Shown in pieces: positions 48,474-60,120 of a stretch of DNA of 64,000 nt. Source of the stretch: Pholis gunnellus (taxonomy: Eukaryota > Chordata > Actinopteri > Perciformes > Pholidae); assembly GCA_910591455.2 (NCBI GenBank), contig OU342806.1, positions 13,051,426 through 13,115,425 on the forward strand. The letters are read 5' to 3'. The notes under the pieces are model-generated. The model was not told the DNA's origin, did not search any database, and saw only the letters and a list, made by a program, of their open reading frames with translations. The first letter of the stretch is position 1. Each line of letters opens with the position of its first letter. The translations under genes were made by a program, and so were the position numbers.

Positions 48474-48968
48474 AGCTGGAGGCTGCACAGAGGCTTTTGG
48501 AACAACCTGTCCAGTGAGTCACATGAATTGGTTCTGCAAGTTCTGTACATTTTTTTCAGCTAACCAACGCAGCATAATAAGGCATTACAAGCTAAAACAC
48601 GGACACTAGAATAGGTCTTGTCCCTTGCCTTGCATCTACAATGACTGTGTGTTCTCTTTTAAGACACAAGTTGTTCTTAGAAATCATTTGTTGAAACATG
48701 AATCAGTGGGTAATCAGTCTCAGCCAGCTGTGACCCGTGAATCTCGGTCCAATGTTTTAACTCATCGACTGCAGTGTGAATTATGCAATTTCTGAGCCAT
48801 GTACTCTTAAGCAATACTTTCTTCATTTGGGAACTCATTTGAAAAGTAGGGGAACACTTAAGGAAACCAATCCTCTTTGTTTACTTTCAAAGACGGGACC
48901 TTTTGGCACTGATTACAAGAGATCATTGTTTTTCAAAAACACAATTTTCCTGTCATTGAGCCGGTAGA
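48474..48968 (+). pseudogene. C2H2 zinc-finger gene exon, disrupted
   Basis: A pyrimidine-rich acceptor (TTTTCTTTTTCTTCAG, ending 48473) precedes the exon. The ATG at 48523 opens a frame with MNWFCKFCTFFS...IIRHYKLKH, a C-x2-C...H-x4-H finger. A TAG follows at 48607-48609. The same frame then gives CIYNDCVFSFK...LRNHLLKH, a second finger (C-x4-C...H-x4-H), and CELCNF before a TGA near 48795. The frame shifted by one then continues SEPCTLKQYFLHLGTHL, which completes a third finger, and ends at 48968. So three zinc fingers remain, broken by one nonsense codon and one frameshift. From memory this N terminus belongs to a large multicopy teleost family of uncharacterised proteins with C2H2 fingers. 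The C-terminal part of such proteins is not here. It probably bound nucleic acid; its function is unknown. Confidence 0.72.
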
Positions 48969-49085
48969 ATATATTTTAGACAATACTACCAGGAAGAAGA
49001 CATTTGTATATGTCCCCATTTTAAGTGTTTTAACAGAGTTACTCAATAGAAATGATATTTTAGAAAAAGTATTAATTGAAGAATC

Positions 49086-49106
49086 ATATATATATATATA
49101 TATATT
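49086..49106. repeat. (AT)n microsatellite
   Basis: About ten AT units lie immediately left of the repeat fragment at 49134. Confidence 0.9.
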
Positions 49107-49133
49107 TAGTTTAAACCTCTTGAACCCTAGGCC

Positions 49134-49215
49134 TATTTTTAGCCCTGTGCTCGAAAATGTCCTACCCTTACGCAAAGGGGCTTATCTCGCTAACTACAAG
49201 GTCTATTTGAATAAT
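49134..49215 (+). repeat. Interspersed repeat fragment (copy B)
   Basis: It is the second copy of the fragment at 26133-26213: CTATTTTTAG, CTGTGCTCGAA, CCTACCCTTAC and AACTACAAGGTCTATTT are shared in order with substitutions. It lies between the zinc-finger exon and the right inverted end of the putative mobile element. Confidence 0.65.
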
Positions 49216-49345
49216 TAAAATGGCAAAATAACACAAATAAATGTGAGCTTTGTTAAAGTTGATGGGCTAACTCAACCTAACTCAACATTTTAAGGCAGCC
49301 AGGTTACTAATTATTTTAAGTTGAACAAGCTTGTTTTTTTTTAGT

Positions 49346-52300
49346 GTGGGAGTATGTTGTTATCTTTCATAGCTAGAAGGACTGGAATGTCCTCTGTTTG
49401 AAGAAGATCACTACGTGTGAGTGAATGAATACAAATGGTGGTGTATAACAGTTGAACACATCACTGCATACAAATGTGCTATACTTGCTGCAGCTTCAGA
49501 GATGTAAATAGAAGCAATCAGCTGGAAAAGGACATTGAGATGTTTCCCATAAGGCAATGCGACCAATTATGTGATATTTTAGACCAACTGTGGACGATCA
49601 CACAGTGGTGGCAGCTCTGTGAAGAATTCCAGATGAGTCAGTAAGCTTATTCACACTTTGTTTATTAATTTCATCAGTTGTAATATCTAGCAACACAAGC
49701 TGGTGCCTAATGATTCAACCAGATTTAAGTATAACTACTTAATTTGTGTTTGGAATACTGAATATAGATGGACAGTGAAGAAGTGGAGTATGCTGCAAGC
49801 AAGGTTTGAGAGCTTTCTATGGATGTTGAAATATGCTTTTCTAACATGAACAAATGTTAAAGGACATTGTACATTACATAAATTCAAGCTGACCATAGCC
49901 ACTTCTAACACTTAAGCTATTTTGAAACACTCAATGGGTGAGTCTTAGTTACTATAAAAATACTTTTTGATGAAATTATTTTACAGGTTTGCTCTATACA
50001 GTAGGTGTCAGCCTCAAACAAAAACAGTTAACTGCCAAGATTGCTACAAATATCTTAATGAATTTCCGACTTAAATAACAGGCATTGCTTGTATTCTTAA
50101 ATGCTTCCTTAAATAACACAGTGCCAATCTGATGACTAAGACAAGCTCATAGGAGTGTGACAGTCATATTGAAGGAAAACTGTTTGTTTTCTATCATATC
50201 CATGTGAGACAAAAGTGTCTGCAACCTCTACATTGCAGCCCTGTATGAAAAACAGATTCATAGCAAAACAAATGGTATGTCACCTTGACTGTTAGCTGGT
50301 GGACGTGATATATGATCTTTTTACAAGAGGTCAGCTCTCACTTCTGGCATTATTCATATTCTCCGATGCAAAACAACCTTCTGTGTTGCACAGTACATGC
50401 ACAGGCAAGCTACACAGCATAAATATTCATGGCAAAGTGTCTACAAGGTGTTAAAGCTTACCTTTAGCCAAACTTGAAACAGACATCTAAATTAACCTTT
50501 TGCATAGTAATTACTTAAAAAAAGCCATATCATGAAAGACTTTGAAACACTCTGTGAGGGACTGTGCTTAAAACATCCTTTCATGCATACCTGCATGCAT
50601 GCACTCACATTCAAAGATTTGCATACAGAATGCTAGATTGACAGTCAGGCAGATAATAAGTTGCAGCCCTTTTTGCTCTGTGCTCCATTAACAGTTGAGC
50701 AAGCTTTGAACAAAAAAACAAAAACCAAACACGCCTGCGTGCATTGATATAATACACACTGTGGCACCCGGCTAAATGGGCTCAGCGTTGTCATGTTTCT
50801 TTTTGTCAAGCTTTTACGACCTACCAACAGTAACTAAGACGGCAGTACTTAGGAAGGGTCAAAAAAATACAGTAGATAGAATGATGGATAAATAGGAAAG
50901 AAGACAGATGGAAAGGAAATTTGACTGAAAAAAGTGAATTATTGAACTGATGAGACAGTGCTTCCTTTTCTGCATGCTGACCTTCAAAGAGTGGTCGCAG
51001 ACTTGCTCGGATCAGGCCACACAGCGCAAAACCTCTCTCTATCCCCTAATGATCTAGCTAATCAGGTTAGGAAATGTTTTTTAATAAGCCCTTTTCATTT
51101 ATTCAAGTATTCAATGCACATCCCTCATTTCATTTGAAATAATGAGAGACAAGGAGAGAGGGGCAGAGAGAGGGAGAGAGGGTTGGAGACCATAAAAGAG
51201 TGAGAGCAGCTACAGAAAAGAGGGAGAGAATAAATCAGGGAGGACAAAATGTAATTTGTAAGCCCATTCAGACAGCCAATGCCTGAAATGAGAATTAACC
51301 GAGAACGCAGACGACTTCTCTTTAATTGGACAAGGCCACTCTTGACATTTTCAAGCCAAACTTCAGCAACGATGATGGGAGAGAATGTGTCATAACTACA
51401 AATTATTCTTTCTGCCACCAGTGCTGAAGAGCAGATTCACAAAGCTTTTTTTCACCATATATGCATTATCTTTTATCTTGACTGTGCTGTCCTCTAAAAT
51501 AATGTTGACAAGACTCACAATTCTCACTCAATGATGAGTAGACATACACCCACGTGAAGCATGTTCATTCTTTATTTCACTTTGGCATTTGAAATCAGGT
51601 GGCACCATTTAACTTTATAAAGAATACACAAACATGTGCATCTTTGTACTTCTGAAAGTTGCTGTGTAGTTCAGGAGGAAAGCTGATGTAAATGTGAATT
51701 GGATGTGTGTAAGAAAAGACACATTTTTGGAAAGTAGCACATCTGGAGGTTTGGAGTATTATGCCCAACCAAAATGACATCCCTAGTAATTTGTGTGTAT
51801 ATTCTCTACACTTTTCCATGGCAGCTTACTAACTTACTGTGACTTGATTTACACTAAACTGAATTTGCATCTAGCACTTTGAGACATCTCTCAAAAGCAC
51901 AGTTCTACAGTGTTTTAGTAGCTTTCAAAATGTTCTGTTTGAGTGCATTTAAACATTTTGCTGGACTGTAAACCAATTAAAGTTTAAACCATATAAGTAA
52001 GGTTTCCACTGTAAGGAAGCCAATGTGAGAGTATTTTCTGTCTTGGGTAATCTTGCCAAATCTGTGCGGGTAACATGAATGAAAGGGACTTTGAGAAAGG
52101 CATTGCACCCCTGACAACTCAAAGGGAGCTGGAATTGCCTACAGCAGATAAATGTATGGGCATCTCTTTGAACAGTGTAAAATGTATGTGTATGAAGTAG
52201 TGCAGACGTGAACATCATAATGCGAGCTCAGCAAAATGCAGGGACGAATCAAGGTCCTGAAAAAGAAAAAAAGTCCTATAGTTCATATGGATCCATCACT

Positions 52301-54500
52301 AGATTTCTCATTCGCACACATATACTCTGTCAGGTAGGAAAACATTTCCTTCTTACTAAGACGGCCTGAAAGCATGGTCTTATACACCTTTTAAGGTTGT
52401 AACTAAATAATAAACAACAGTGGCCCATAACTGAACCACACGTACCAATGCATTGTATGACATGGAGTGTTAATAGATGCTAAAACTACAGAACAAACGC
52501 GAGTATCCCAACACTGAAACCATCTGACTGTACTGGCGGAGTAGCGGAAGGTTGGGACACAGTAGTTCTGCAAGGATCATCTCACATCCACAATCCTCAA
52601 CAAAGTTGGAGCTGTGGTGAGAAAACCACTGGAGAGCTTGTTAGTGAACACACCAAATCCATAAATAACTAGAAAGGTGCCCTCAGTAGAGTGAAGATCT
52701 CCACCAGGTGTGTCTGCAAAGACCTCTGCTGTAATTTTTGATCGTATGAATATAACTTACTATTGGCTAAACCCCCCCCCCCCCCTTCGAGACTGCAAGT
52801 GTGTCAGACGTGTCTCTCACAACAGATACACTCTTATGTTATTCTATGGAGATGTTTGTACCAGCTCTGTGCGGGTACAGGTCATTTAGCCACTTTGGGG
52901 CTGACTATATTACCGACTTATCACTTGAATTGTGTGACAGATAATTGGGAAAAATATAACACAATTTGGATCCATTCCGAAATGTTCCACCTTGATGATA
53001 GAGCGCAGAATAACACTTCTGGACCTGGTCAGGATTCAGGGTCCTCGAAAAGAGACTGCAAGGGTGGACTGAGGTCTTCTAACAAATCTTCAACCCTGGT
53101 ATTCCCATTCACTCTCTTCTCACTATTATTCTCTGAAACTTAAGTGTTTTTTTTATTTTTTCAGCAGGTTGATGGCTGTAAATTTGAATTGCAAACATGA
53201 ACTGTTTTGAATTCCGTGTTGTTTAATGTATGAGTATTGAGAATATAACTGTGAATCTTTATGAGCCCAACTTGATGATAGAGGCCTGGTCTGTTACCAT
53301 GAGGCCAATAGTTTAAATCGCTAGACTTCAGGCATGCGCTCTACCAACAATACTGCTCTCAAGGTGCCCTTATGCAAAAACACATCATCCCCTTTTTGGC
53401 GTTGGAACTCAGTGGCCAACAGCAGAAGACAGGACTGCAACAGTCAGTTCCCAGAGGGGAATGTCTGCACCTGATTGTAAAGAGCAACAGTGATGTAAAA
53501 AGACAGCAGGTCTGCAGTAAATAATGGCAACAAAAAAGGATTTTACTGTGACTCCGAACAGGGCTACATGTTTGGGCTAAAAAATGTCAGGGTGAGAGCA
53601 AAATTAATCAGACCAAGTTGGGCCCATGCAATACTTTAGGGACAACACTTTGCCACACTCTCTGCCTAAAGCAGATACAGTATCTGTATTATACAGCGGG
53701 GTTTTAACAGGCCACAAGGGCATATGACTGTGACTGTGAATGAAAATATAATCTTTTAATTAAATGTCATATTAGGCAGACATGAGGTTTTCTAAATTGT
53801 GAGTTGTCTCTTTATAAAAATCTCCTTCAGGTTAGTAATCACTCCGAACATACTTTGTTCTTCGTCATTCTCCAATTATATCTCCGACTCATTAAGACTG
53901 AGCTCCAGATTCCTATACCCTTCACAATCCAGTAGACTGTTACAGACTAGCCGAGTATTACATAACTGCACCTCAAAACATGGAATATAGGGTGGCAATG
54001 CTTGTCAGATCTCTTGCTGCTTAATTGAATTAGATCTGTCAACATAAAGGCATGCATAATACTCTTTCTTCTTGCAATGAATCCAGCCTCTCTTTCTCTC
54101 CTGCCACATGAAGCTAACTATATCCATTCTCCATCTATCTTTTCAACGCTGTTATGACTTGATTTACATTAAGGAAAAAAAATTGACAATCACAATTTCC
54201 ATATTAATAGATGTCTACTTTGCAGCTCCAGCTGACAGATCGCAATGACGTGAATTATGACCATTTCACAGAAGCTTAAAAACGTGGGTTAGGAGGTTTT
54301 TGCCTACTGCTGCAGAGGACGTTTTTGTGTTTTATGCTTCCGGCAATGCAATGCAATCAAGCACTCAATAAGAACTCTTGACTTTCATATGTTTTCACTA
54401 TACCTCAAAGGGGGCGTGTTTCATAACTGCCGGTACTTTGGCAAGCCAAAGGCCTGCACAACTTGTGCATTCTAAGTGATTGCATGATACCCGTTACATA
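49346..54500. other. Mostly unique noncoding sequence
   Basis: It includes a purine-rich (GA)n tract at about 51146-51182 and a run of 14 C at 52772-52785. The 126-codon plus-strand frame at 52763-53143 begins just beside the poly(C) run and has no recognisable domain, so I leave it uncalled. No other gene or element is supported. Confidence 0.5.
53275..53400. mobile_element. Possible degraded SINE fragment
   Basis: The minus strand contains a TTGGTAGAGCGCATG resembling an A box, with a GATTTAAAC about 25 bases on that weakly resembles a B box. The plus strand has CAAGGTGCCCTTATGCAAA, close to a common teleost SINE body motif. The match is too eroded to define ends or orientation with confidence. 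Confidence 0.35.
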
Positions 54501-54567
54501 TGGGTGAGGCTACTCTTAAATTTTGTTTAAGAGTAGCCTCATCCATTTTTAAGAGTAGCCTCACCCA
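54501..54567. repeat. Three-arm inverted/direct repeat
   Basis: Arm A, TGGGTGAGGCTACTCTTAAA (54501-54520), is the exact reverse complement of arm C (54548-54567). Arm B (54526-54545) matches arm C at 19 of 20 positions in the same orientation. A can therefore pair with either B (5-base loop) or C (27-base loop). Arms B and C form a 22-bp-period tandem duplication. Confidence 0.88.
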
Positions 54568-56825
54568 TTTTGTTATATGTAGCAAGCCACACTTAATTCC
54601 ATTTTACTTTTACAGAAGGTGCTTATCTGATTATATATGAGTCAAAGGGATTTCAATGTCTTTTCCAACCTCGGAACAGCAGCAGTTGAGCTCTTTTGAA
54701 AGATGTATCCATATATGGAAGTTCCAGATACAGACGTGTGATTTACTGTTGCCTTGGTAAATTCTATATATATTGCAAGTGCAAATAAACTGAGAGGCAA
54801 AACACAATTCAGTCATTGTCATGTTCATGTAGTTGATCATTATAGACTTTACTCATTTCTGACATGAATACCAATCATATGAATTTGAATTCTCAGATCG
54901 TTTTAACTTCTCTGTGTCCATTATCGCTCCCTTTTCTATACTTTCCCCATACCTTCCTTTGTTATTTTTGCATAATACATAGATACTTGTCATGCTCATA
55001 CATTTGATTGATAGGATAGATAGTAAAGCACATTCATAAAGTGACTGATGTTGTAACAGCTGGAGTCACATTCTCATACCTCCTATGCAGTCATATGCAT
55101 ATTAATGGACAGTGTCTACATTCTTTTATAGATTCTATTGCCCTTTCAACTTTTTTAACACAAACTATAATTAGTTATCCAAATACAAGCTAATGATAGC
55201 TAAGCCAGTAAATTGCTGAGCAAAGGTTTGAACCTACTATTGCTCCAGAGGATAATTTTAATGCATATATTTTCAGTTATGATCAGATGAGAACCTATCT
55301 GTAAGCAAATTCTTTGATTTTCTGTGAATATACTCAATGCTCAAAAATAATTGAGTGGTAGATTGAAATGTTTTCTTCTCCCTCTTGATGTTTTTCCTTC
55401 CCTGTGAAAACTATGGAGTCCTTTCTTTCTCCCTGTACCCACAGATCTCCCCTCCCTCTGCAGGTTCTGCCCCAGCTTCTTCTAGGTTGTCCTACAAGGT
55501 TCTACCAACAGCCGGCTAAGGGGGAGAGCTACACACACAAACAAACACACTATACACATTCACAAATCAAGAGTTATACACATTCACACATGTATGGATG
55601 GGGAGGTTCTTTTTGTATTGGTAAGCACATGTTCACACAAAAGCATGCAATGTCTACACAAAATACACACATCAACACAAGCTATAGATTTTTAAAATAC
55701 AACTGGGCACACACACGTACATGACAACACACACTTACACACACAATTGCTTGCTGTCACACACACCAATGCACCGATTTGCCTGCAAGGTATTGTAGCT
55801 CATTTTAGTTGTATGTGGTAGAATACTCTTGCAATCCTTTCATGTACATGTTGGATACAAGCACCTGTCTATTTGTGTATCATCATACATAATGTTCGGC
55901 AGGGGAAGACATTACACACTATTCAAGACAGATTACTCTACTTTTCATGTTATGTAATGTCTAATTAGGTCCTATGTAATATGGGGGAAAAAGGGCCTGG
56001 ACGCTGTGGAAAAAAAAATGACAGTTTAGATGGATGCCAAAGAATGGTGCAAAAGTGGACAATATTTAATGGTTAGAAATTCAAAACCTATCTATTTCCT
56101 CCACATGGTTCTCAACATCCCAGTGGGGCAAGCTCACATGCACTAACATGCATTAAAAGGCACGTGTGGTTGGCCCGGCCATGTAAGCACTGTACAGAGA
56201 AGCTCGAATTACAACACACACAGAGGGAGACTGACATGATTCTCTGCTCAGGTAGACATTAGTCTATTATATCTTTACAATAAATGTGCTGCTATATAAA
56301 TTAGCTACCATACCTTTTAAATGCACACAATCTCTGTCACTTCATTAATTTATTAATTTCCACCATTTCATTTAATAATTTTTTCTTTAAATTCTACTTA
56401 TAATACATCTCGTTTTTCACAGTGTTTAATAAAACAGTCCAATCAGTGGAGACCAGCAATCTACCTAAAGATGTATTAGTTTCAATGACGTTACCTTGAC
56501 ATGTGTTTCACCATTTCCATTTCACTTTCTTTTGCTGACTTATTGGGATGCTTGTTTTGTGATTGGACAGAACAGGTTTGGCCCAACCCAGACTCGAGTG
56601 GTTTTGTTCCCCTTAGACTCTCACATTCCCTTCACATAAATGCAACATCCCCTTCTACTTCAGGTTAGTAGGCCCAAGCTTGTCAAGTGCTAATGTTACA
56701 ATGGTAAAGTATTTTTATCATCTCTTTTAGGAAAAGAATAAGTAAACAAATTCAATAATAGCTATACAATGTAATTGTTTCCAGACATTTTTTAAACCAA
56801 TTTAAATTCTGCATCATCATTTAAG
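54568..56825. other. Mostly unique noncoding sequence with CA-rich patches
   Basis: From about 55530 to 55750 the plus strand is rich in CACA and ACAC. The 106-codon frame at 55404-55724, rich in His and Thr, is a product of this. No gene or element is supported elsewhere. Confidence 0.5.
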
Positions 56826-57064
56826 TAGGATACCGGGCCTTCGCTGTCCGGGCCCGTAGATCTAAGGCAGGCAAATTCAGTATCCTCTTTTAATTAAATC
56901 TCTTCTAAAAACTCACATTTACTGATTATATTTGTTGCACATGTACAATTGTGTTCCATCTTGTTTTACAGCTTGGGTTCTGGATCTTATTTGCTTATAT
57001 GTTTTTATTGTAACATTGTTTTGAGAGGTGCATTATAAATAAAGTTATTATTATTATTATTATT
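56826..57064 (+). mobile_element. L2-like LINE 3' end
   Basis: GATACCGGGCCTTCGCTGTC encodes (G)YRAFAVR, matching the GDRAF.V..P block near the C terminus of L2/CR1-type reverse-transcriptase proteins. The following residues have decayed and part is deleted. The 3' end has GTGCATTATAAATAAAGTTA followed by (TTA)n (57042-57064), the usual short tandem terminus of these elements. The copy is strongly 5'-truncated. Confidence 0.75.
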
Positions 57065-57179
57065 AAGTAAAAATGCACTTGTTCAACAAGAAGTCCAAGA
57101 CCTTAGACTCAAAAAAGGCTCTTAGCAGCTTTGTGTCCTAATTGATTGACACTATAAAAATCAGCCGTTAATGTAGTAT

Positions 57180-57379
57180 TATATTACATAGCAGACGCTT
57201 TTATCTAAAGTGACTTACAATTCAGATTCTATCACATTTGACACCGTAGGCACAGCTACGGGAGCAATTTATCTTTGGGGATTAAGTGTCTTGCTCAAGG
57301 ACACATCAACATGTGACTAGCAGAGCCGGGGATCGAACCAACAACCTTGCCTTGCTCTCCACTTAGCCACAGTCGCCCG
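57180..57379 (-). mobile_element. tRNA-derived SINE (copy 2)
   Basis: On the minus strand an A box, TGGCTAAGTGG (complement of 57359-57369), and a B box, GGTTCGATCCC (complement of 57328-57338), sit at tRNA spacing. They are closer to consensus than in copy 1. The body shares CTAGCAGAGCC, GGACACAT and GGGAGCAATTT (plus-strand reading) with copy 1. The tail (plus strand AGCAGACGCTTTTATC..AAGTGACTTACAA) is different. No target duplication was established. Confidence 0.87.
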
Positions 57380-57488
57380 TTACCTAGTACAGGTAAATAT
57401 ATGTAACAAAGTATACAAGTGATGGCCTCCTGAAAGCCAGAAAGTAGCCCAAATTTATCTTGATCGATGTTTTCAAGTACTCTATACC

Positions 57489-59612
57489 AGGCCCGTTAAC
57501 GTTATGTTTGCCTATGGGACAAAAAGTTTTTCATGTTCATAGTTGTATTTAAATGTTTCTAAAACATGTTTGCATGCTGAAATGGTAAAAAAAAAACACG
57601 TTATTCTTCTCATACTACCTGTCAGAATATGCCTGTATTAACCCTCTGTCTGAAAAGTCCTGGTTCTCTAGAAGCCCCCCTCCTGAAAAAGCCCAGTCTG
57701 CTCTGATTGGCTTACCACTTCCGCATCTGCCTGTAATTCAACACCAGTCTCACTGCTAAGCTTGCCTCGGCACTGCGTCTCAACACTGAGGATTAGGAGC
57801 ACTTTTACCATGAATAATAACCTCATTAAAAATGCATTGATCAAAAACTAAACACAGCACACGTTCCAGCAAGAATCTGATCTGAATTTGAAAGAAATCG
57901 ACAACTTCTGCAACCAAGATTGCAGCTATTTCTGACGCTTTTACTCCGGCAAATAAATCTATTTATATATTTAAAAATGTTCTTTATGCATAAACTCAGT
58001 GAACCGTAAACATACTCTTCATTCATTACTGCTTTACATCTGTCTTTACAGGTACATTTGTGAGAAATGATCGACAGAGCCCAGTAAAGAAGAAATCATT
58101 TGATGTGAGGAGATACTTTATACTGAGGTATCATGTTAGCACGTCACTGTGATTATTTCTGGTAAAGTGACACTTGCGCCTCATTCTACTTTGAGTTAAA
58201 AAAAACAACCTGGAACCAGATCCGCCGGTGTTCTAGTTTAACGTTGCATGTTTCATCACGTTACGGTTTTTTTCGTCCTAATTTGCGATAATGACGAAAA
58301 TTAACAGTCGACAAAGTCTTGCATGCAGTGGACGTTAGCCTTCAGTTGGAGGGAAATGAAGACGCTGTAGACATCTTAACCCTGATTGGCCAAGACTCGA
58401 CACGTCACATCAAAGATGTTTTATTGGGAAGATCAAGACATAACCTTTTCTCCTTGTCTCACTCCAATCTGAGAAACGCTGGCTGGACAGTTGACCCCGC
58501 CCCCCCTCCAAAACCCCCCCCCAACTATAAACTTATGATGAACTTTACACACTGTTCAGCTGTATTATTTAACCTGAGACAACATGAAACTAAAACAAGT
58601 ATTTATGTTGCAAAGTCTTTTAGTCGGCTTTCCGTGCAGCACCGAGAAGACGTTTACACTTTACTAATCATTTCTTCTCTGCTCTGATCAACACCTGTCT
58701 CCTCTGAGCTCACCTAATGCTCTCCGCTCTCTCTCTCTCCCTGCTTGCCCACTCATATAATCGTTTTATAGCTGAGAAACGTTCACACACACAAGGAATA
58801 TATCTCGGTGAACTGCTGCATAACAATAAACACAGTGCTAAAGTCTAAAGACATAATATAAATTAGGTTATTTTAGCTGGTATCTTCCCCGTACCACCGG
58901 CCTGAGCAAGTTAGTGATCAGTGCTAACGAATAAAAGCAAAAGTTACACAACCAAGCAAAGGAATAAATGTTTTTTATCTGTGCCTTTAGGGCAGCATGA
59001 TAAAGTTAACGGGCAAACTTCAAAATGCATTCACTAATAGAACTTAAAAATGGCAAAACTTACAGCTTAGAGTTTGAAGTTGAGTCACAGACAGCCGGTA
59101 CAGATCCCTCCAAAACTTCAGTTTGAGGATGTTACTGTCCCTCATGAGAAAGAGTTTTCTGTAAAAAAACCCACCTCAAAATAAGGTTAATCCATTGGTA
59201 GTTCACGTCCTCATGTGCTGGAAGTAAGTTACATAAAGACTTTTCTGTTGGTTCATGCAGCCAACAACAGAACAAGTAGCTTTTTTTTGCTTGAGCTGTG
59301 TAAGCCGGTCAATGACAGCCAGAAAATCACAATGGCGGACAGCGGTGGATTCTGCTGAGCTCCGTGGGTGGGTCACCTAGCTAAAGGTGTGAACCACCAC
59401 GAAACCCATAACTGGCCTGGGACCTCTAATGACGTAGAAACAGGACCCTATTTTGATCAGCTCTTTTTTACACAGGTTTTACAGATGGATTGAGCAGGTG
59501 AAAAAGAGAGAGGGTGTTCTTTTCTGACACTCTGGGGTTATGTAGACACACTGGGGACACATTCATATTGAAAAGTCATAAAAAATGCATCTTTAATTTT
59601 GGAGTCATTCTG
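57489..59612. mobile_element. Non-autonomous DNA transposon, about 2.1 kb
   Basis: The left edge GCCCGTTAAC (57491-57500) is exactly inverted at 59005-59014 (GTTAACGGGC), with imperfect extension inward (GTTATGTTTGCC against TTTATCATGCTGCC). The interior contains AAGCCCAGTCTGCTCTGATT, then CpG-containing sequence, and further right a block ending GACACACTGGGGACACATTC. From memory this order belongs to one abundant teleost DNA-transposon family whose copy extends to about 59612. If only the inverted pair is trusted, the element ends at 59014. The 122-codon frame at 58319-58687 lies inside and shows no domain; I regard it as incidental. No transposase was found. Confidence 0.6.
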
Positions 59613-59649
59613 ACAGTTCATTACAGTACAACAACAAAGGCTTTTTTCT

Positions 59650-60120
59650 TCCCAAAACATGAATAGCACATGTTGTGGACAATCAACACTCAATGGAGGA
59701 CACTCCAAGTTGAATTACAGCCATTTAAGCCAACACTTAAATGTTCAGAGGCTTTTGAGTTCAAAAGCATAAATGCCCCCAATTTATCCATAATACTCGT
59801 ATAATTAATTGCTCCAGCTATAGTCCATTTTAACATAGCAGACATATAAACAGGAAGCAGGACAAACAGGTGCAATAAATAACATTAATAACGGCTGCCT
59901 TTGATTTACTTTTACCGGTTCCATTGTGTAGCTTACTGGGGAACTTAAAGCACTTAAATGGAATGGAGCCATCATTAATACTATTAATTACAGATGTGAT
60001 TTTCCTGCAATGACAAGTCAAAATGTATGCTATGAAACCGGTCCAGTAGATAATGTGCCTTGACGTGCCACCCATAAACAGCCTCATTTATAATATCAAG
60101 CACATGCCTCCACCAGAAGA
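59650..60120. promoter_or_regulatory. TAATTA-rich block, candidate conserved noncoding element
   Basis: The block is non-repetitive and contains homeodomain-type TAATTA cores (TATAATTAATTGC near 59800, CTATTAATTACAG near 59985) within mixed-composition sequence. Minus-strand frames (59875-59690, 60087-59830) show no domain. It resembles vertebrate developmental enhancers in texture, but no alignment is available here to confirm conservation. Confidence 0.3.

Larger units (their letters stand above)
46620..49345 (+). mobile_element. Putative mobile element carrying a zinc-finger gene
   Basis: The left edge reads CACTGTAAAAAAGG with TCAGTTCAACT soon after. The right edge reads AAGTTGAACAAGCTTG, a T run, then AGTGTG, so the ends are imperfect inverted repeats (10 of the first 12 bases agree). 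Similar CACTGTAAAAA/TTGAAC termini are common in teleost DNA repeats. Between them lie a CpG-dense promoter-like block, a splice acceptor and a broken C2H2 zinc-finger exon. No convincing target duplication was found. A second repeat fragment (49134-49215) and an AT microsatellite lie inside the right part. The outer limits are therefore provisional. Confidence 0.45.

Noticed and set aside
52763..53143. 126-codon plus-strand open frame
   Set aside because: It starts beside a 14-base C run, has no recognisable domain and no supporting splice sites.
55404..55724. 106-codon plus-strand frame rich in His and Thr
   Set aside because: It is driven by CA-rich sequence and has no domain.
58319..58687. 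122-codon plus-strand frame
   Set aside because: It lies inside a non-autonomous DNA transposon, and no transposase motif is visible.
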